Made by a program: the position numbers and the translations under genes. This document shows positions 10,977 to 22,125 of a stretch of 64,000 bases of DNA, in pieces. The stretch comes from Oenanthe sinensis (Eukaryota; Streptophyta; Magnoliopsida; Apiales; Apiaceae), in the NCBI GenBank assembly GCA_028671895.1, contig CM053802.1:17987631-18051630 (forward strand), in the 5' to 3' direction. A model generated the notes under the pieces. That model did no database searches, was not told the origin of the DNA, and saw only the letters and a program-made list of their open reading frames with translations. The stretch's first letter is position 1, and every line of letters begins with the position of its first letter.

Positions 10977-13418
10977 ATGGGTTTGTGGGCTACTTCATTA
11001 ACTGTGTTACTTTTTGTGATATTTGTGGGTTATAGAGTTGAAAGTCTAGGGGTGAATTGGGGCACAATGGCAACTCACAAGTTGCCACCAGAAGATGTGG
11101 TTCAGATGTTAAAAGACAATGGGATTCAAAAAGTGAAACTGTTTGATGCAGAGCAGAGTACAATGAGTGCTCTTGCTGGCTCTGGGATTGAAGTTATGAT
11201 TGCCATTCCGAATGATCAACTTGAGTCCATGACCAGTTATAAACGAGCTACAAAATGGGTGCAGCACAATATTACTCGTTACAATTTCCATGGAGGTGTT
11301 AATATTAAGTAAGCTTTTGTCCCCCTTTTTCTTATTCAATTAAATTATTTAGGCTCGTCTGTCAAAAAAAAATAATATTTAGGCTGATAAATAAATTTGT
11401 ATGTGTGTGTGTGGGCGTGCGCGATTGGGCTTGAGTTGATGCAAATATTTGTTTTTAGTTAGTGATTTTTACCTGATTGAGATTACTACTTTTTTGGTAT
11501 GTTTGATTTTTTTTTCAATGCATTAGATTTTTAAGAATATGAGGAGGGGGTTGAGGATTTGAATCCATGACTTTATAGGAGCCTTATTACTATTTACTAG
11601 ACTATTGAAAAATCCTTGATAACCCTGCTTGCTTAGATACAAATCAAAATCTTTTAATATTTGCCCTTTTTTCATTACTGTTACCTGTGTACTGAGTTTA
11701 CATTAATTGGAGCGAAAGATGGAAACTCTTTTTGTTTTTATTAAGTTGTGCCAACTATGCACTTCAATGTTAGATTAGTGAAAAGTTTGCACAAATTTAG
11801 GGTACTGTAAGAACTTTCGAGATCTTTTCTTTCTTTACCATCTAAATATTGCACAAGTTTGAACAAATTCTGTGCGCTATGTGATGAAGTCCGCTGTTTA
11901 TCAATGTTAGATTAGTGAAAAGTTTGCACAAATTTAGGGTACTGTAAGAACTTTCGAGATCTCCTCTTTCTTTACCATCTAAATATTGCACAAGTTTGAA
12001 CAAATTCTCTGTGCTCTGTGATGAAGCCCACTGTTCATCTGTGTTCTGGTAGCTTGCCTTAAAATTTTGCTTAAATGGTACATATTTTGAAGAGATACAA
12101 CTTAACTAGAGGAGGGACATGAACTTAGAGTCTATGAAAAAATGCAACTAGTGCAAAATACAATCGCACAAGTCAACTTTATGAAAGCAAAGAGTAGACT
12201 GTAACTAGTGTTACCTATCAGAATTGAGGGGAGAGTGCAGGAATCATGATTAAGCAGTGGACATTTATTTTCTTATTGAGAATTCTTATAGTTACTATAT
12301 TCTTTTGCAGATATGTGGCAGTTGGTAATGAGCCTTTCCTGAAGTCGTATAACAACTCATTTCTTAATATTACCTTCCCGGCACTTCAAAACATCCAGAA
12401 TGCGATCAATGAAGCTGGTTATGGTGACTCCATAAAAGCAACTGTTCCTTTAAATGCCGATGTCTATGGTTCACCAGAAGATAATCCTGTCCCTTCTGCT
12501 GGAAGATTTAGGCAAGATATTCTTGGACAAATGACCCAGATTGTGCAGTTTCTAGGCCAGAACAAAGCGCCATTCACTGTTAATATATATCCATTTTTAA
12601 GTCTTTATGGCAATGACAACTTCCCCATTGACTATGCCTTTTTTGATGGAGTAACTCTTCCTATGCGTGACAACGGGATCGACTATCAAAACGTTTTTGA
12701 TGCCAACTTTGATACTTTGGTTTCTTCGTTGAAAGCAGCTGGTTACGGAGACATGCCCATTATCATAGGGGAGGTTGGATGGCCAACTAATGGCGACAAA
12801 AACGCTAATGTGAGATATGCTCAGAGATTCTACAATGGGCTTCTACCAAGACTTGCAGCCAATAAAGGCACCCCTCTCAGGCCCGGATTTATTGAGGTTT
12901 ATTTGTTTGGACTTATTGACGAGGATGCTAAGAGTATAGCTCCTGGAAATTTTGAGCGCCACTGGGGTATCTTTAGATATGATGGACAACCCAAGTATGA
13001 ATTCGATCTTTCGGGTCAGGGGCAAAACAATTTTCTCGTACCTGCACAGAATGTGAAGTATCTACCTCAGAAGTGGTGTGCTTTTAATCCAGATGCCAAG
13101 GATCTAAGCAAACTTGCTGAGAATGTCAATTATGCTTGCACATTTGCAGATTGCACGGCCCTAGAGTACGGATCATCTTGTAATGGCTTGGATGCCAATG
13201 GAAATGTCTCTTACGCATTTAATGCATACTTCCAGGTTCAGAATCAAGGGGATTTGAGCTGTAATTTTCAAGGACTTGCCTCAGTGACAACACAAAATAT
13301 ATCTCAAGGGGAATGTAATTTCACCATTCAGATCATGTCATCACGATCTTCCAGTGCAGGTCCCTCACTTGTGGCTATAGTTTTTCTATCATTTCTCTCA
13401 TTATTAATGTTTTACTAG
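10977..13418 (+). CDS. GPI-anchored glucan endo-1,3-beta-glucosidase, GH17 plus X8/CBM43 domain
   Basis: The coding sequence is join(10977..11308, 12311..13418), 479 aa. Exon 1 ends in AA before GTAAGC and exon 2 starts after TTTTGCAG, giving NIK-YVAVGNEP. Residues 1-23 are a signal peptide. The GH17 barrel starts LGVNWG; the family acid/base is Glu118 in VGNEP and the nucleophile Glu265 in GEVGWP. An X8 (callose-binding) domain with WCAFNP runs from residue 366 to about 450 and has six or more cysteines. A Ser-rich stretch and a hydrophobic tail (about 460-479) indicate a GPI anchor. The enzyme would hydrolyse callose at the cell wall or plasmodesmata. Length and domain order match the family, and all key residues are present. 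The intron carries a tandem duplication. Confidence 0.95.
11764..12039 (+). repeat. Tandem duplication (2 x ~137 bp) in the glucanase intron
   Basis: The segment starting TCAATGTTAGATTAGTG at 11764 is repeated at 11901 with only a few differences near its end (for example GTGCGCTATG against GTGCTCTGTG). The copies are head-to-tail with no gap, consistent with a recent intronic duplication. Confidence 0.9.
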
Positions 13419-14219
13419 ACTACAATCTTAAAAGTTTTCCTCATTTCTCTCACGGATTTCCTTGTTAGTGCTATCAATGTAGATATCGTCTGATAGTTTT
13501 GATTACGTATAATGGTCAATGGAGTAATGGATGTTGCTTCTTTTCAGATTTTGAATTATAGATTTTTTTTTGTTGGATCAATTCCAGTGTGTATTATTAT
13601 ATGGATAGATTTATTTATTCCTCTCTTTTCTTGGATGCAAGAATCTTTCTAATCCTGTAATCAGAAAAAACATGATGTAATCATCTATTATTTGTCTACA
13701 TCGCGAAGGCCTTGGTGAACTGGAGGGCAAAATGGTGCGGGCCACGAGTTTCGATGATTCACTTGATACAAGACAATAAATTAGAAAGGTAAACTTCATG
13801 CAATTCCAACTTGAATGCACTACTGGCTCTAGGATACAGTAAATTGCGATTTCTGATGGCATGCATGACAATATGCTCAATTTGGATTAAACCCCAGACT
13901 GGGTTCACGTTCACCACAATGTTACTAGTTAGACTTCAATCCTTCATCTTTTTTCTTGGTCCAGTTTCTGCAAAGTGTATGTTGTCTGAAAATCAATTCA
14001 TCTCCATTGATCACATTTCTAAAATGTAATTCAGAGCATTAAAAATTTTAACTGATCCATAATCTTCACCATCTAAGTCTAATTATTTTTAGAACCTATT
14101 AGAATTAAAACACATAAATATTATAATTTAAGCACATATTGAAAAAACAAATTACGATAAAATAAAAAAAAATAAGAAAAAAATGCTGAAAATATTTCGT
14201 ATATCAGATGGGATATTAA

Positions 14220-14221
<2 letters not shown>
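13419..14221. other. Glucanase 3' UTR and intergenic sequence
   Basis: The 3' UTR probably occupies the first 200 or so bases. No convincing exon, RNA gene or element is seen in the rest. Confidence 0.4.

Positions 14222-14276
<55 letters not shown>
14222..14276. repeat. (TA)n microsatellite
   Basis: About 27 uninterrupted TA units directly before a foldback element. The element pair may have inserted into this TA tract, since TATATATA also follows the second copy at about 16227. Confidence 0.93.
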
Positions 14277-14278
<2 letters not shown>

Positions 14279-14929
14279 AGTCTTATTCAAATAGAAAATA
14301 GTTAAAATAAAAAATAAAAAATTTTATCTTTATACCTGCCGCACTCACACACAAATTAAATACACCCTCACACACAACCACATTTATTTCCCTCCGTTTT
14401 TAATTTGATTTTTCTCGTCAATTGGCGAAGTTTTTTTCAAATCTAACTTTATTACATTTTTCTTCATCTTCCAACAATTAGTTTGCATACCATGTGTTAT
14501 ATTCCGGTGACTAGAATCTATAATTAAAATAAATTCGCCACTTATTAGATCTGAACTTCAATCACTAAATTATATTACAGAAATCACTTATTTGTATTAT
14601 AAAAATCACTATTTGTATTACAGAAATCACTAAATTATATATTGTGGGCTCGCAAGAAATAATGGAGGTCGCCGGAATGGTATGCAAACTGATTGTTGGG
14701 AGATGGAGAAATATGTGGTGAAGTTAGATTTGAAAAAAAGTTCGCTAATTAAATTGAAAAATCAAATTAAAAACGGAGGGATTATGTGGGATTGTGTATA
14801 TGAGGGTGTGTTTGATTTGTGTGTGGGTGCCCTATTAGCAATTAGATTAGATTGAATATGTGGTTTATATCTTATTTTCTATTTTTTATTTTAAATTGTT
14901 TTCTATTTGATCATTTGCCAATAAAGTAT
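14277..14929. mobile_element. Foldback element, copy 1 (long terminal inverted repeats)
   Basis: The left arm (TTATTCAAATAGAAAATAG..., CCCTCCGTTTTTAATTTG, GAAGTTTTTTTCAAATC, TTTGCATACCAT) is mirrored by a right arm carrying ATGGTATGCAAAC, GATTTGAAAAAAAGTTC, CAAATTAAAAACGGAGG and CTATTTGATCATTTGCC. The arms are about 200 bp each around a short AT-rich centre, and no transposase is encoded. The superfamily is uncertain; MULE-type foldback is the best guess. Confidence 0.8.
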
Positions 14930-16230
14930 TATTCAAATAGAAAATAGTTAAAATAAAAAATAGAAAATCTTATCCTTAGGCCATTTCCAGTAGTGGTGAT
15001 CCAAAAATCTAAATTTGGATCATCAATTGATCCAAATTTTGGTTCAAATTTCTGACCAACTCCAACAGTGTGATCCAAATAATTATTTACATATTATATT
15101 ACATAAATATTATATTAAATTATTTAATTTTAATTTTAATATTTAATCATTATCAACTATTTATAGTATATTTATTAAATTGATTAAATTAAAAATATAA
15201 TTTTTTAATATACATAAATAAATTAAAATTTATATACCTAATTAAGGACAAACACATGTATTTTATTATTTAACATATAAAATATCGTTCATACATACAT
15301 ACTAATTTCACGAATTAGTATATTTTTCCACAAATTCTCAATTAATATAATTTTTATTTTATACATTTAATGTACTTGTATTTAAATTTTAATGAAATAT
15401 ATTTTTCTCATTACTATAAATTTTATTCTAAAAATTAAATTTTATTAACTATTAGTTACATACTATTATTAATTAAATAATTAAAAATTCACAAATTAAT
15501 TTTAAATCTAGTAAATTGAAAATATACAAATACCAAATCATTATTTTAATATTAAACCAACTAATCCAAATTTGAATCAGTAAACAGTGATGATCCAAAT
15601 TTGGATCAGTATTATTCACTAATCCAAATTTGGATCACCATTTGGATCTTTGGACCAGTGATGGGTTTGCCTTTATACATGCCCACTCATCCACAAATTA
15701 AATAATCCCTCACACACACACAATCTCACCTATTCCCCTTCGTTTTTAATTTGATTTTTCACGTCAAGACGAAGTTTTTTTCAAATCAACCTTCACCAGA
15801 TTTTTCTCAATCTCTCATCGATCAGTTTCCATACCATATGTTCTATATTCCAGTAATTAGAATCTATAATTAAAATAAATTCATACTGTAACTAGAATCA
15901 CTAATTTGTATTACAGAAATCACTAAACTATATACTGTGGGTTCGTAAGAAATAATGAAGGTCACCGGAAAAATAAAAGTCACACGAATATAGCACATAT
16001 GGTATGCAAATTGATTGTTGGGAGATGGAGAAATATTTAGTGAAATTAGATTTCAAAAAAAGTTCACTTATTAACGGGAAAAATCAAATTAAAAATGGAG
16101 GGATTAAGTGGGATTGTGTGTGAGGGTGTATTTGATTTGTGTGAGGGCTACTTACTTAATTAAATTAAATATGTGGTTTATTTTATATTTTCTATTTTAA
16201 GTTATTTTCTATTTTGTCAATTGCCTATAT
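14930..16230. mobile_element. Foldback element, copy 2 of the same family, interrupted
   Basis: The same arms as copy 1 reappear in the same order directly after it: TTATTCAAATAGAAAATAG at about 14930, CTTCGTTTTTAATTTG, CATACCATATG, ATATGGTATGCAAATTG, CAAATTAAAAATGGAGG and CTATTTTGTCAATTGCC. A Harbinger-like MITE splits its left arm at 14979-15672. The two copies are adjacent and head-to-tail and differ by scattered substitutions and small indels. Confidence 0.78.
14979..15672. mobile_element. PIF/Harbinger-like MITE nested in foldback copy 2
   Basis: Left end GGCCATTTCCAGTAGTGGTGATCC and right end (read inversely) AGGCAAACCCATCACTGG are imperfect inverted repeats, flanked by TTA on both sides (14976-14978 and 15673-15675). 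Subterminal ATCCAAATTTGGAT palindromes occur in several copies at both ends. The centre is AT-rich and non-coding. Foldback sequence resumes exactly after the right TTA. Confidence 0.72.
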
Positions 16231-16237
16231 ATATACA

Positions 16238-16422
16238 GAGATTAATGTTCATTGGGTTATCTCAAGTAACTTTCCTAAGGTTAAAAAAATCTCATAAATA
16301 CACGAGGGTATTATTGTAACTATAGAGAATCATATATAATTACAAAAATACACACAGTAAAAAACACTCGTACTTTAGGTAATTTTCTGGAGGTAATCTC
16401 AGGAAATTTATTCTTATATATA
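16238..16422. mobile_element. Small foldback MITE
   Basis: AGAGATTAATGTTCATTGGG...TTTCCTAAGGT at the left is matched inversely by ACTTTAGGTAATTTTC...AATTTATTCTTA at the right. The ends share GAGATTATCTC-like sequence with about 10166-10210, so at least two family members are in the window. Confidence 0.55.
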
Positions 16423-16429
16423 TGGGTAA

Positions 16430-17905
16430 CGCTCCGCTGCAAATTTTTTAGTGTGAGAACCATGAAAATTTTTACTAAATTGTGCCGAATCATAATAAAA
16501 AAATGAAAAAACAGTGCAGAACCATAATTTTATTTGCAAAATTATATTAAAAAGTTCAGAGAAAATGACCTTAATAGCCAATTTTTAATACATGTATGCC
16601 TAAATTACCCAAAAGCGGAATAAGAGCCCTCTCTACCCACTTCATACGTCTCAGCTGCAGGAGTATCTCATAAAACTATTAGCACATCACTGTCTTAATA
16701 TATAACTTCACACACACATAAAATGCTCAGGAGGAGGGAGGAGCAAGAAGTCGACAGTGAAGGTGGTGATAATCAACTCACAGTATGTGGAGACGGACTC
16801 TACACGAGTTTTAAATGTGTGGTTCAGAGGCTTACCGTTAAAGATACAATTGTAGAAGTTAGACCACCTACAGGAGTTGGAAAATGTGACACACAAATGA
16901 GTGGTGATCAAGTAGGTCGTAGTAGTAATTCAGTTTTGTTATGAGTGTTGTTGTTTAAAGATTTTGATACGTTCTTGGTGGAGATGCCTTCATCGTTTAA
17001 TACACACGAGAGATTAACGGAAGAGGCTGATGCTTTTATCATAGGGGCGGTTAGAGAGTGATGTACCTACCTCAGGGGCGTGTCAAGGGCGATGCTACTA
17101 CACCATGGGCGTATCTATAAGAAAAATTTAAGTGAAACGATGATACGCTGAGAACATGTTGCTATTGTTATCGAGGTTGATGCTACTTTCTGATAGATAT
17201 ATATGTTGGGAATATTATTATCTAAACACAACAATGGACATTTATATGATGATAATTAATAAGAACAAACAGATACCAATTACGAAACAAAAACGAATGT
17301 AAACAAAATATGAATCAGTAAAGACGAGAGAGCGTTCGTCCAAAAACCTATGCAACTTTATATATACGCGTGATAGGAGAAAAAGACACGCCTCAGTTTA
17401 CCCGACAACCTATGCAAGGTATAAGCAAGAGACACACCACAACTAGATTTGCATGCCTCAATATATAAGCATCTTGAGCTGCTATTCTCTTATTCTCTTC
17501 GATGTGGGATATGGTGTTTTACAAAGAAATTACATCAAAAACATATATAAAATATGCCTTAAACTTTCCATTTTCTAACAGTATCTCTGTGTCGGGAGCA
17601 TCTATTGCTTTATCGAATACACTTTTTTTTGTATGAGTGTAACAATTACATACACCCATGACATGAGCGTATCTGATGGGTATATAGGGTCAACTCCTCC
17701 GCTCTCGGGTATTTAGATCCAATGTTATTAAATATTGATTTTTTTGGGCCTTCATCCAAAAGTTAATCTAACCATTTTTTCTTGCATTTTTTTATTATGG
17801 TTCTACAAAATTTAATAAAAAAATTCACGGTTCTCACGGTAAAAGGTTTTCACTAAATAATGACCGGACTAGACGACGGACCAAAAATTTGCTCTTGCAG
17901 CTTTA
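16430..17905. mobile_element. MULE-like non-autonomous element with ~80-bp inverted ends
   Basis: GTGAGAACCATGAAAATTTT...AATCATAATAAAAAAATG at 16453-16505 is mirrored by CATTTTTTTATTATGGTTCT...CACGGTTCTCACGG at about 17788-17842. Flanking GCTGCAAATTTTTT and AAAAATTTGCTCTTGCAG extend the inverted match. The interior has a GC-richer part (16720-17180) with a 73-codon open frame from 16723 that I do not recognise. Superfamily, exact ends and any captured gene fragment are inference. Confidence 0.5.
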
Positions 17906-19578
17906 ATAATATAGTATAGATATATAGAGGTATCTCTGTAACATAAAAATAAATTTCTATATATATATATATATATATGGAGGATAGATACATTGTTAAG
18001 GTTTTAGGAACTTAGGAGAAATTTAAAATTTGTGTTTTCGGAGAATATACTATCTTTTTATATAGAATTTTATTTAAGTTAATATTTCAAAATATTTTAG
18101 ATGCAAATCACTTAACTATATTAAAATTTCTTGGTATATGCTACATTATATTGTGAGCTTCTTTGTATACGATAAAATTATACACAAAATTCTATATATT
18201 GTGATTGTTTTTATCTGGTGTAATGACCCTCGAGGCCTCAATCATTTAATTAAAAAATTTAAACTATATAAATATAAATGTATAATAATTTAGTACTCAT
18301 GTCCCCGGTCTCTCTAGTTTGTACGACTAATCAGTGCAATCTGCTGTTGCTTGAAAAAGAATACTTGAAAAAAGTCATGATTTTGAGAGACCAGATTTTT
18401 GACCTATTCTTTTTGGACTATATGCTTCATGTGCCATTTCTGAACTTTATTTTTTAAGTGATATTAATATTGCTGGTAAAATTTGAAATTCATTGTAATT
18501 ATAAATTCATCATAGTTAATTATAATCATAAATAGAAAAAAATTGCAATTACAAATCATCTGTACGAATTGATTGGATAAAAAATTGTCCTGAAATTATT
18601 TATTTAGAAACAAGTTATTTTGAAGGAGATGGTATATAATTAAAGTTGTAAGCGAAAGAAAGATATGGACACTCTTTTTGTATAAAATTATTTAAAAAAC
18701 TAATTCATCCTAGTTTTTTTCTTGGTGGAGAGATTATTTTTAATTTATTTAATGGGATGATTAAATATTGTATGAGTTGACACTTGTTTACCACCACAAA
18801 TATTTTTAAAAAAATAGAAGATAAATTTTTTAAACAAATACTGTAAATTTTGGGTTCATTCCTTTTGAAAATATCAATTTCAAGTGTTTGGAACCTAGTT
18901 TTTAAAATTGAGTAGTGTATAAAAAGGTGAAGCATGAAGGCCTTACAAGGACATGAGAATCATTTGAAAAAGAACAGAACAGAACCCAGTCACAGGTCCC
19001 AGTTTCATGAGGATCATCATACTCTTCTACTTGAATAAAGTGTACATCATCTAGTGTCCGCATTGCCTCGTCTCTTTATGAGGAATTGCAACTTTATATT
19101 AATCCTACCTCCTCCGTATAAATCAATAGCCAAAATTTTAAAAACATGTTAGTTTAAGTACTTGCTCGCACTCCTGTTTCAAAAATTTAAATACTTGCAT
19201 GCACTTCTCTACTTTTAAGTACTCATAGTCATGTCTATGCTGTTACACGAAACTCTCGACGTGCTTCGGTTTCAACAAGAGAAGATGATATCTACAGCCT
19301 ATTGATGGTATTGAACGACATGTGAAATCTTGTTTTTACCAATTTCCGCATTCATGTACTGTATTCTTAGCCAAGAGCAACCCTAAAAAATTGAAAACAA
19401 ATGAGATAAAGAAGAAACCTAAAGACTTACATTCAAGGACCCTCTCTTAGGTATGCAATAAAATATTACAATTCCTCAACAAAGATGGGGTCTGCTGATA
19501 CTAGGACAACATGCTAGATAAATTCTATTTTTTTCATTGGCTTAAGCAAAGACTAAAACTTTTAATTGGAGAATCACA
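17906..19578. other. AT-rich intergenic sequence and presumed 3' UTR of the GATA gene
   Basis: A short TA run is at about 17958-17978. No protein-coding exon is recognised on either strand. Sequence near 19107 (CCTCCTCCGTATAAATC) resembles an eroded Stowaway end. The final few hundred bases probably include the 3' UTR of the minus-strand GATA gene. Confidence 0.4.
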
Positions 19579-20825
19579 CTAATGGGAGGAAGAATAGGGG
19601 GAAAGATGAGACATGGTTCTCATCTCCAAGACTTTCTTGTGTGAATTGGAGTGTTTGTAGCTCACAAAAGTTGGACTTTTAGCTGGCCTGTATTCAGGAA
19701 GCAGCCTGCCTGACTTGTACCTCACCCCACATGCATTGCACAGTGTCTTTGGACCTAATGGCCCTGCCCTCCATTGTGGGGTCTTCTGTGATAAGCAATG
19801 GGCACATCTTCTTGGCTGCTGCTTCCCACTGTTGTCTTCTAAGATGCCCCAGATATCCTCTTCTTTCTCCATCATCAAAACATTCACATTCTTATCCTCA
19901 TTTTTCTGCTGCTGCTGCTGCTGATGCTTTGTTTTATCATTCGTAAGTTCTTTCTTTTCCTCCCTTTTGGGCAAAATAAGTTCACTCTCAGCTAACCAAT
20001 ATGCTTGTTCAAGCAAAGGAGGGTCTGAGTTTGTCATTTGGAGATGGCGGGACCAGCTTGTGAACTGGCTAGTGATTTTTCTGGATTTGTTACCGACTGG
20101 GACTCTGTTTCTTTTGCTTCTTGCCCTGCCTGGTATCAAAAACTTATGTAGGATAGATGACTTGCTGTTTCTTTGAGGTTCCACCAATTGCAATGGCTTT
20201 AAATTTGCTTCTTCAGCTACTGCGTTAGGAATGATTGTACTGTCACTGCTGCTGCTGCTACTAGTTTTTTCAACAATTCGAGGTGTCACTGCAGCAGGGG
20301 GTAAGCAATTCCCAGAGCTGGAGAAACAATCTTCGACATATATTGACAGCCACTCTAAATTCATGTCGCCTTCCTGCATTTCATGCAAAATAAGAAGAAA
20401 AAAATGAATGCAGTCTTCATGGCCCTTTATGTAAAGTTTGGGTTTTTATGGAAGGAAAAATTTATAAAAACATAGATGATAGAACCCCCAAGGCCCCAAC
20501 TGAATACATAGTCCGCAATTCTGCGCATGCAGCAGAAACTTGCACTAGAAAAGCATAACATTCTTAAGTTTGCACAGAAAAGCAAAGCTTGATTCTTGAA
20601 GAGGTAAAAAATCAAAGAAATGAGAACCAAAACAGAAGAAAAGCTACAACTTAAGAGAAACATTGGTCACCTGCGCAATCATGAAGAGATAGAGAAGTAA
20701 CTAGTATATAAGCATACCATAGTGTTGCTGGACAACATGTCATCCAGGCTGCCAAGCTTAGAGCAAGGAGAAAACAGTTGCTCCATTTCATATTCAGATG
20801 ACAAATTACTCCGGCAGAAGTCCAT
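19579..20825 (-). CDS. GATA-type zinc-finger transcription factor (subfamily I/A)
   Basis: The coding sequence is complement(join(19579..20373, 20718..20825)), 300 aa. Exon 1 encodes 36 residues (MDFCRSNLSS...) and ends in ATG before GTATGC; exon 2 begins after ATGCAG with EGDMNLEWLS. The single zinc finger, CX2C-X18-CX2C (Cys226, Cys229, Cys248, Cys251), contains TPQWRAGPLG and LCNACGVR followed by the basic tail typical of plant class A GATA factors. The acidic EWLS-VEDCFS segment near residues 42-52 is conserved in GATA1-12-type proteins. GRARSKRNR (about 118-126) is a likely nuclear signal, and a glutamine run lies near 187-192. It should bind WGATAR motifs in the nucleus. The exact orthologue is not resolved. 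Confidence 0.95.
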
Positions 20826-20912
20826 ATTTGTTGTGGCTAATAACCTTCACTACCCTCTGTGTTCAACACTTAGGGAGAAGGAAAGGAGGGGAGAGAGAGA
20901 AAGAGATTAGAC
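20826..20912 (-). promoter_or_regulatory. Pyrimidine-rich 5' UTR of the GATA gene
   Basis: On the gene strand this stretch is CTCTTTCTCTCTCTCCCCTCC-like, a CT-rich leader common in plant 5' UTRs. It lies just upstream of the ATG at 20825. Confidence 0.5.
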
Positions 20913-22125
20913 TAATTTGTTGTTCTTATAGTGACTTGTTTTCTGTCAGTAGATAAAAGCTAGAAAACAAAATCCCATCGATATTAATCAATAAAAGAAA
21001 AACCCCACGTTCCCATACCCGTGTCTTTTTTCTATCTGTCACCTATCTCTGTCAATCTCAATTTATCACAAGAACAGAACTGTAAATAATTTTATTCATT
21101 ATTCATATACACACACTTACACAGCCTAATCTATGTTTCTTGGTTTCAGAAAACTGTGATTATTTACGTCACTTTGTGATTTATCATTAGTCACTGCACC
21201 AGTAACACCACCAATGAAAAAAGATATTTTTCATAAATAGGTACTTATTTACTGTGAATCTGTGATATATATACAAATGTAAGACTCATCCTATAGCAAT
21301 TTTCTGTTCTGCCAACCCCTTATGCTGGACAGGTAAAAAATCCTAACAATTCATTATAACTTATTAAGGTAAATGAGCTTTCAATCATTCCACTAAAACA
21401 GTATGTCATATGTATACAACTTTACATTCATATTAAGCACATACAGATATATGTATATATGGCTCAAGTCCATTAACAGATAATTATTGCAACATACTTA
21501 CCTTATTCTATCAGACGACCACCCTTTGTGTTCATATAAAAAACAGATGTTACTTTTTATCGCATAAAATAAGTGAGGTAAGGTATATTGCAATAATTAT
21601 TGGCCAAGGACCAGAATGTGTGTGTATATATTCTTTTTTATTATTATTAAAAGCAGTTATTTTTTGAATGCAGAAAGTAATTGATAGGCCCACTGGTCTA
21701 GTGGCCTCTCTATTTCTGTATTACAGGCTTGCACTACTGCTATTCCTCACAAGTGAGGGAGGGAATAATGCCATGGCCTTGTAAGAAGCACACACACCAA
21801 GACATATCTGTACACAGAAACATACAGTATATTAGCAATTCAAAAAAATCTAACAATATGGTGCCAGATTCTCGAATCTCCAGAACGATGATATTCTGAA
21901 ATTGGAAATGACTTCTGCTGTTCTGCACCAGGACAGTAAAGAGTGAGCTGAACAGGAATCCATTTTTTTTTAAGTAATAAACAAAATTTGAAAAAAAAGA
22001 GAGAAAGGAATCAATATATATAGTTAATATACTGAAACCAAGTTTTCAGATAGCAAATCTTTGATAAACATCTCATTCTCTTAATTCCAGATAGTAATAT
22101 GTAATTAATTAACATATTAGTTCCG
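20913..22125. other. GATA promoter region and intergenic sequence
   Basis: This holds upstream sequence of the GATA gene on the minus strand. Apart from the foldback at 21481-21600, I see no gene or clear element. Confidence 0.4.
21481..21600. mobile_element. Short foldback MITE-like inverted repeat
   Basis: TAATTATTGCAACATACTTACCTTATT at the left is matched by the reverse complement AATAAGTGAGGTAAGGTATATTGCAATAATTA at the right, around a loop of about 55 bp. It lies upstream of the GATA gene. No target duplication could be assigned. Confidence 0.6.

Noticed and set aside
13611..14029. Opposing frames downstream of the glucanase gene
   Set aside because: No splice continuity, domain or coding bias; likely 3' UTR and spacer.
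16723..16941. 73-codon frame as an independent gene
   Set aside because: It lies inside a MULE-like element and has no recognisable domain, so it is only noted as possible captured sequence.
19715..20176. Plus-strand frames across the GATA gene
   Set aside because: They are antisense shadows of the zinc-finger exon, with no domains of their own.
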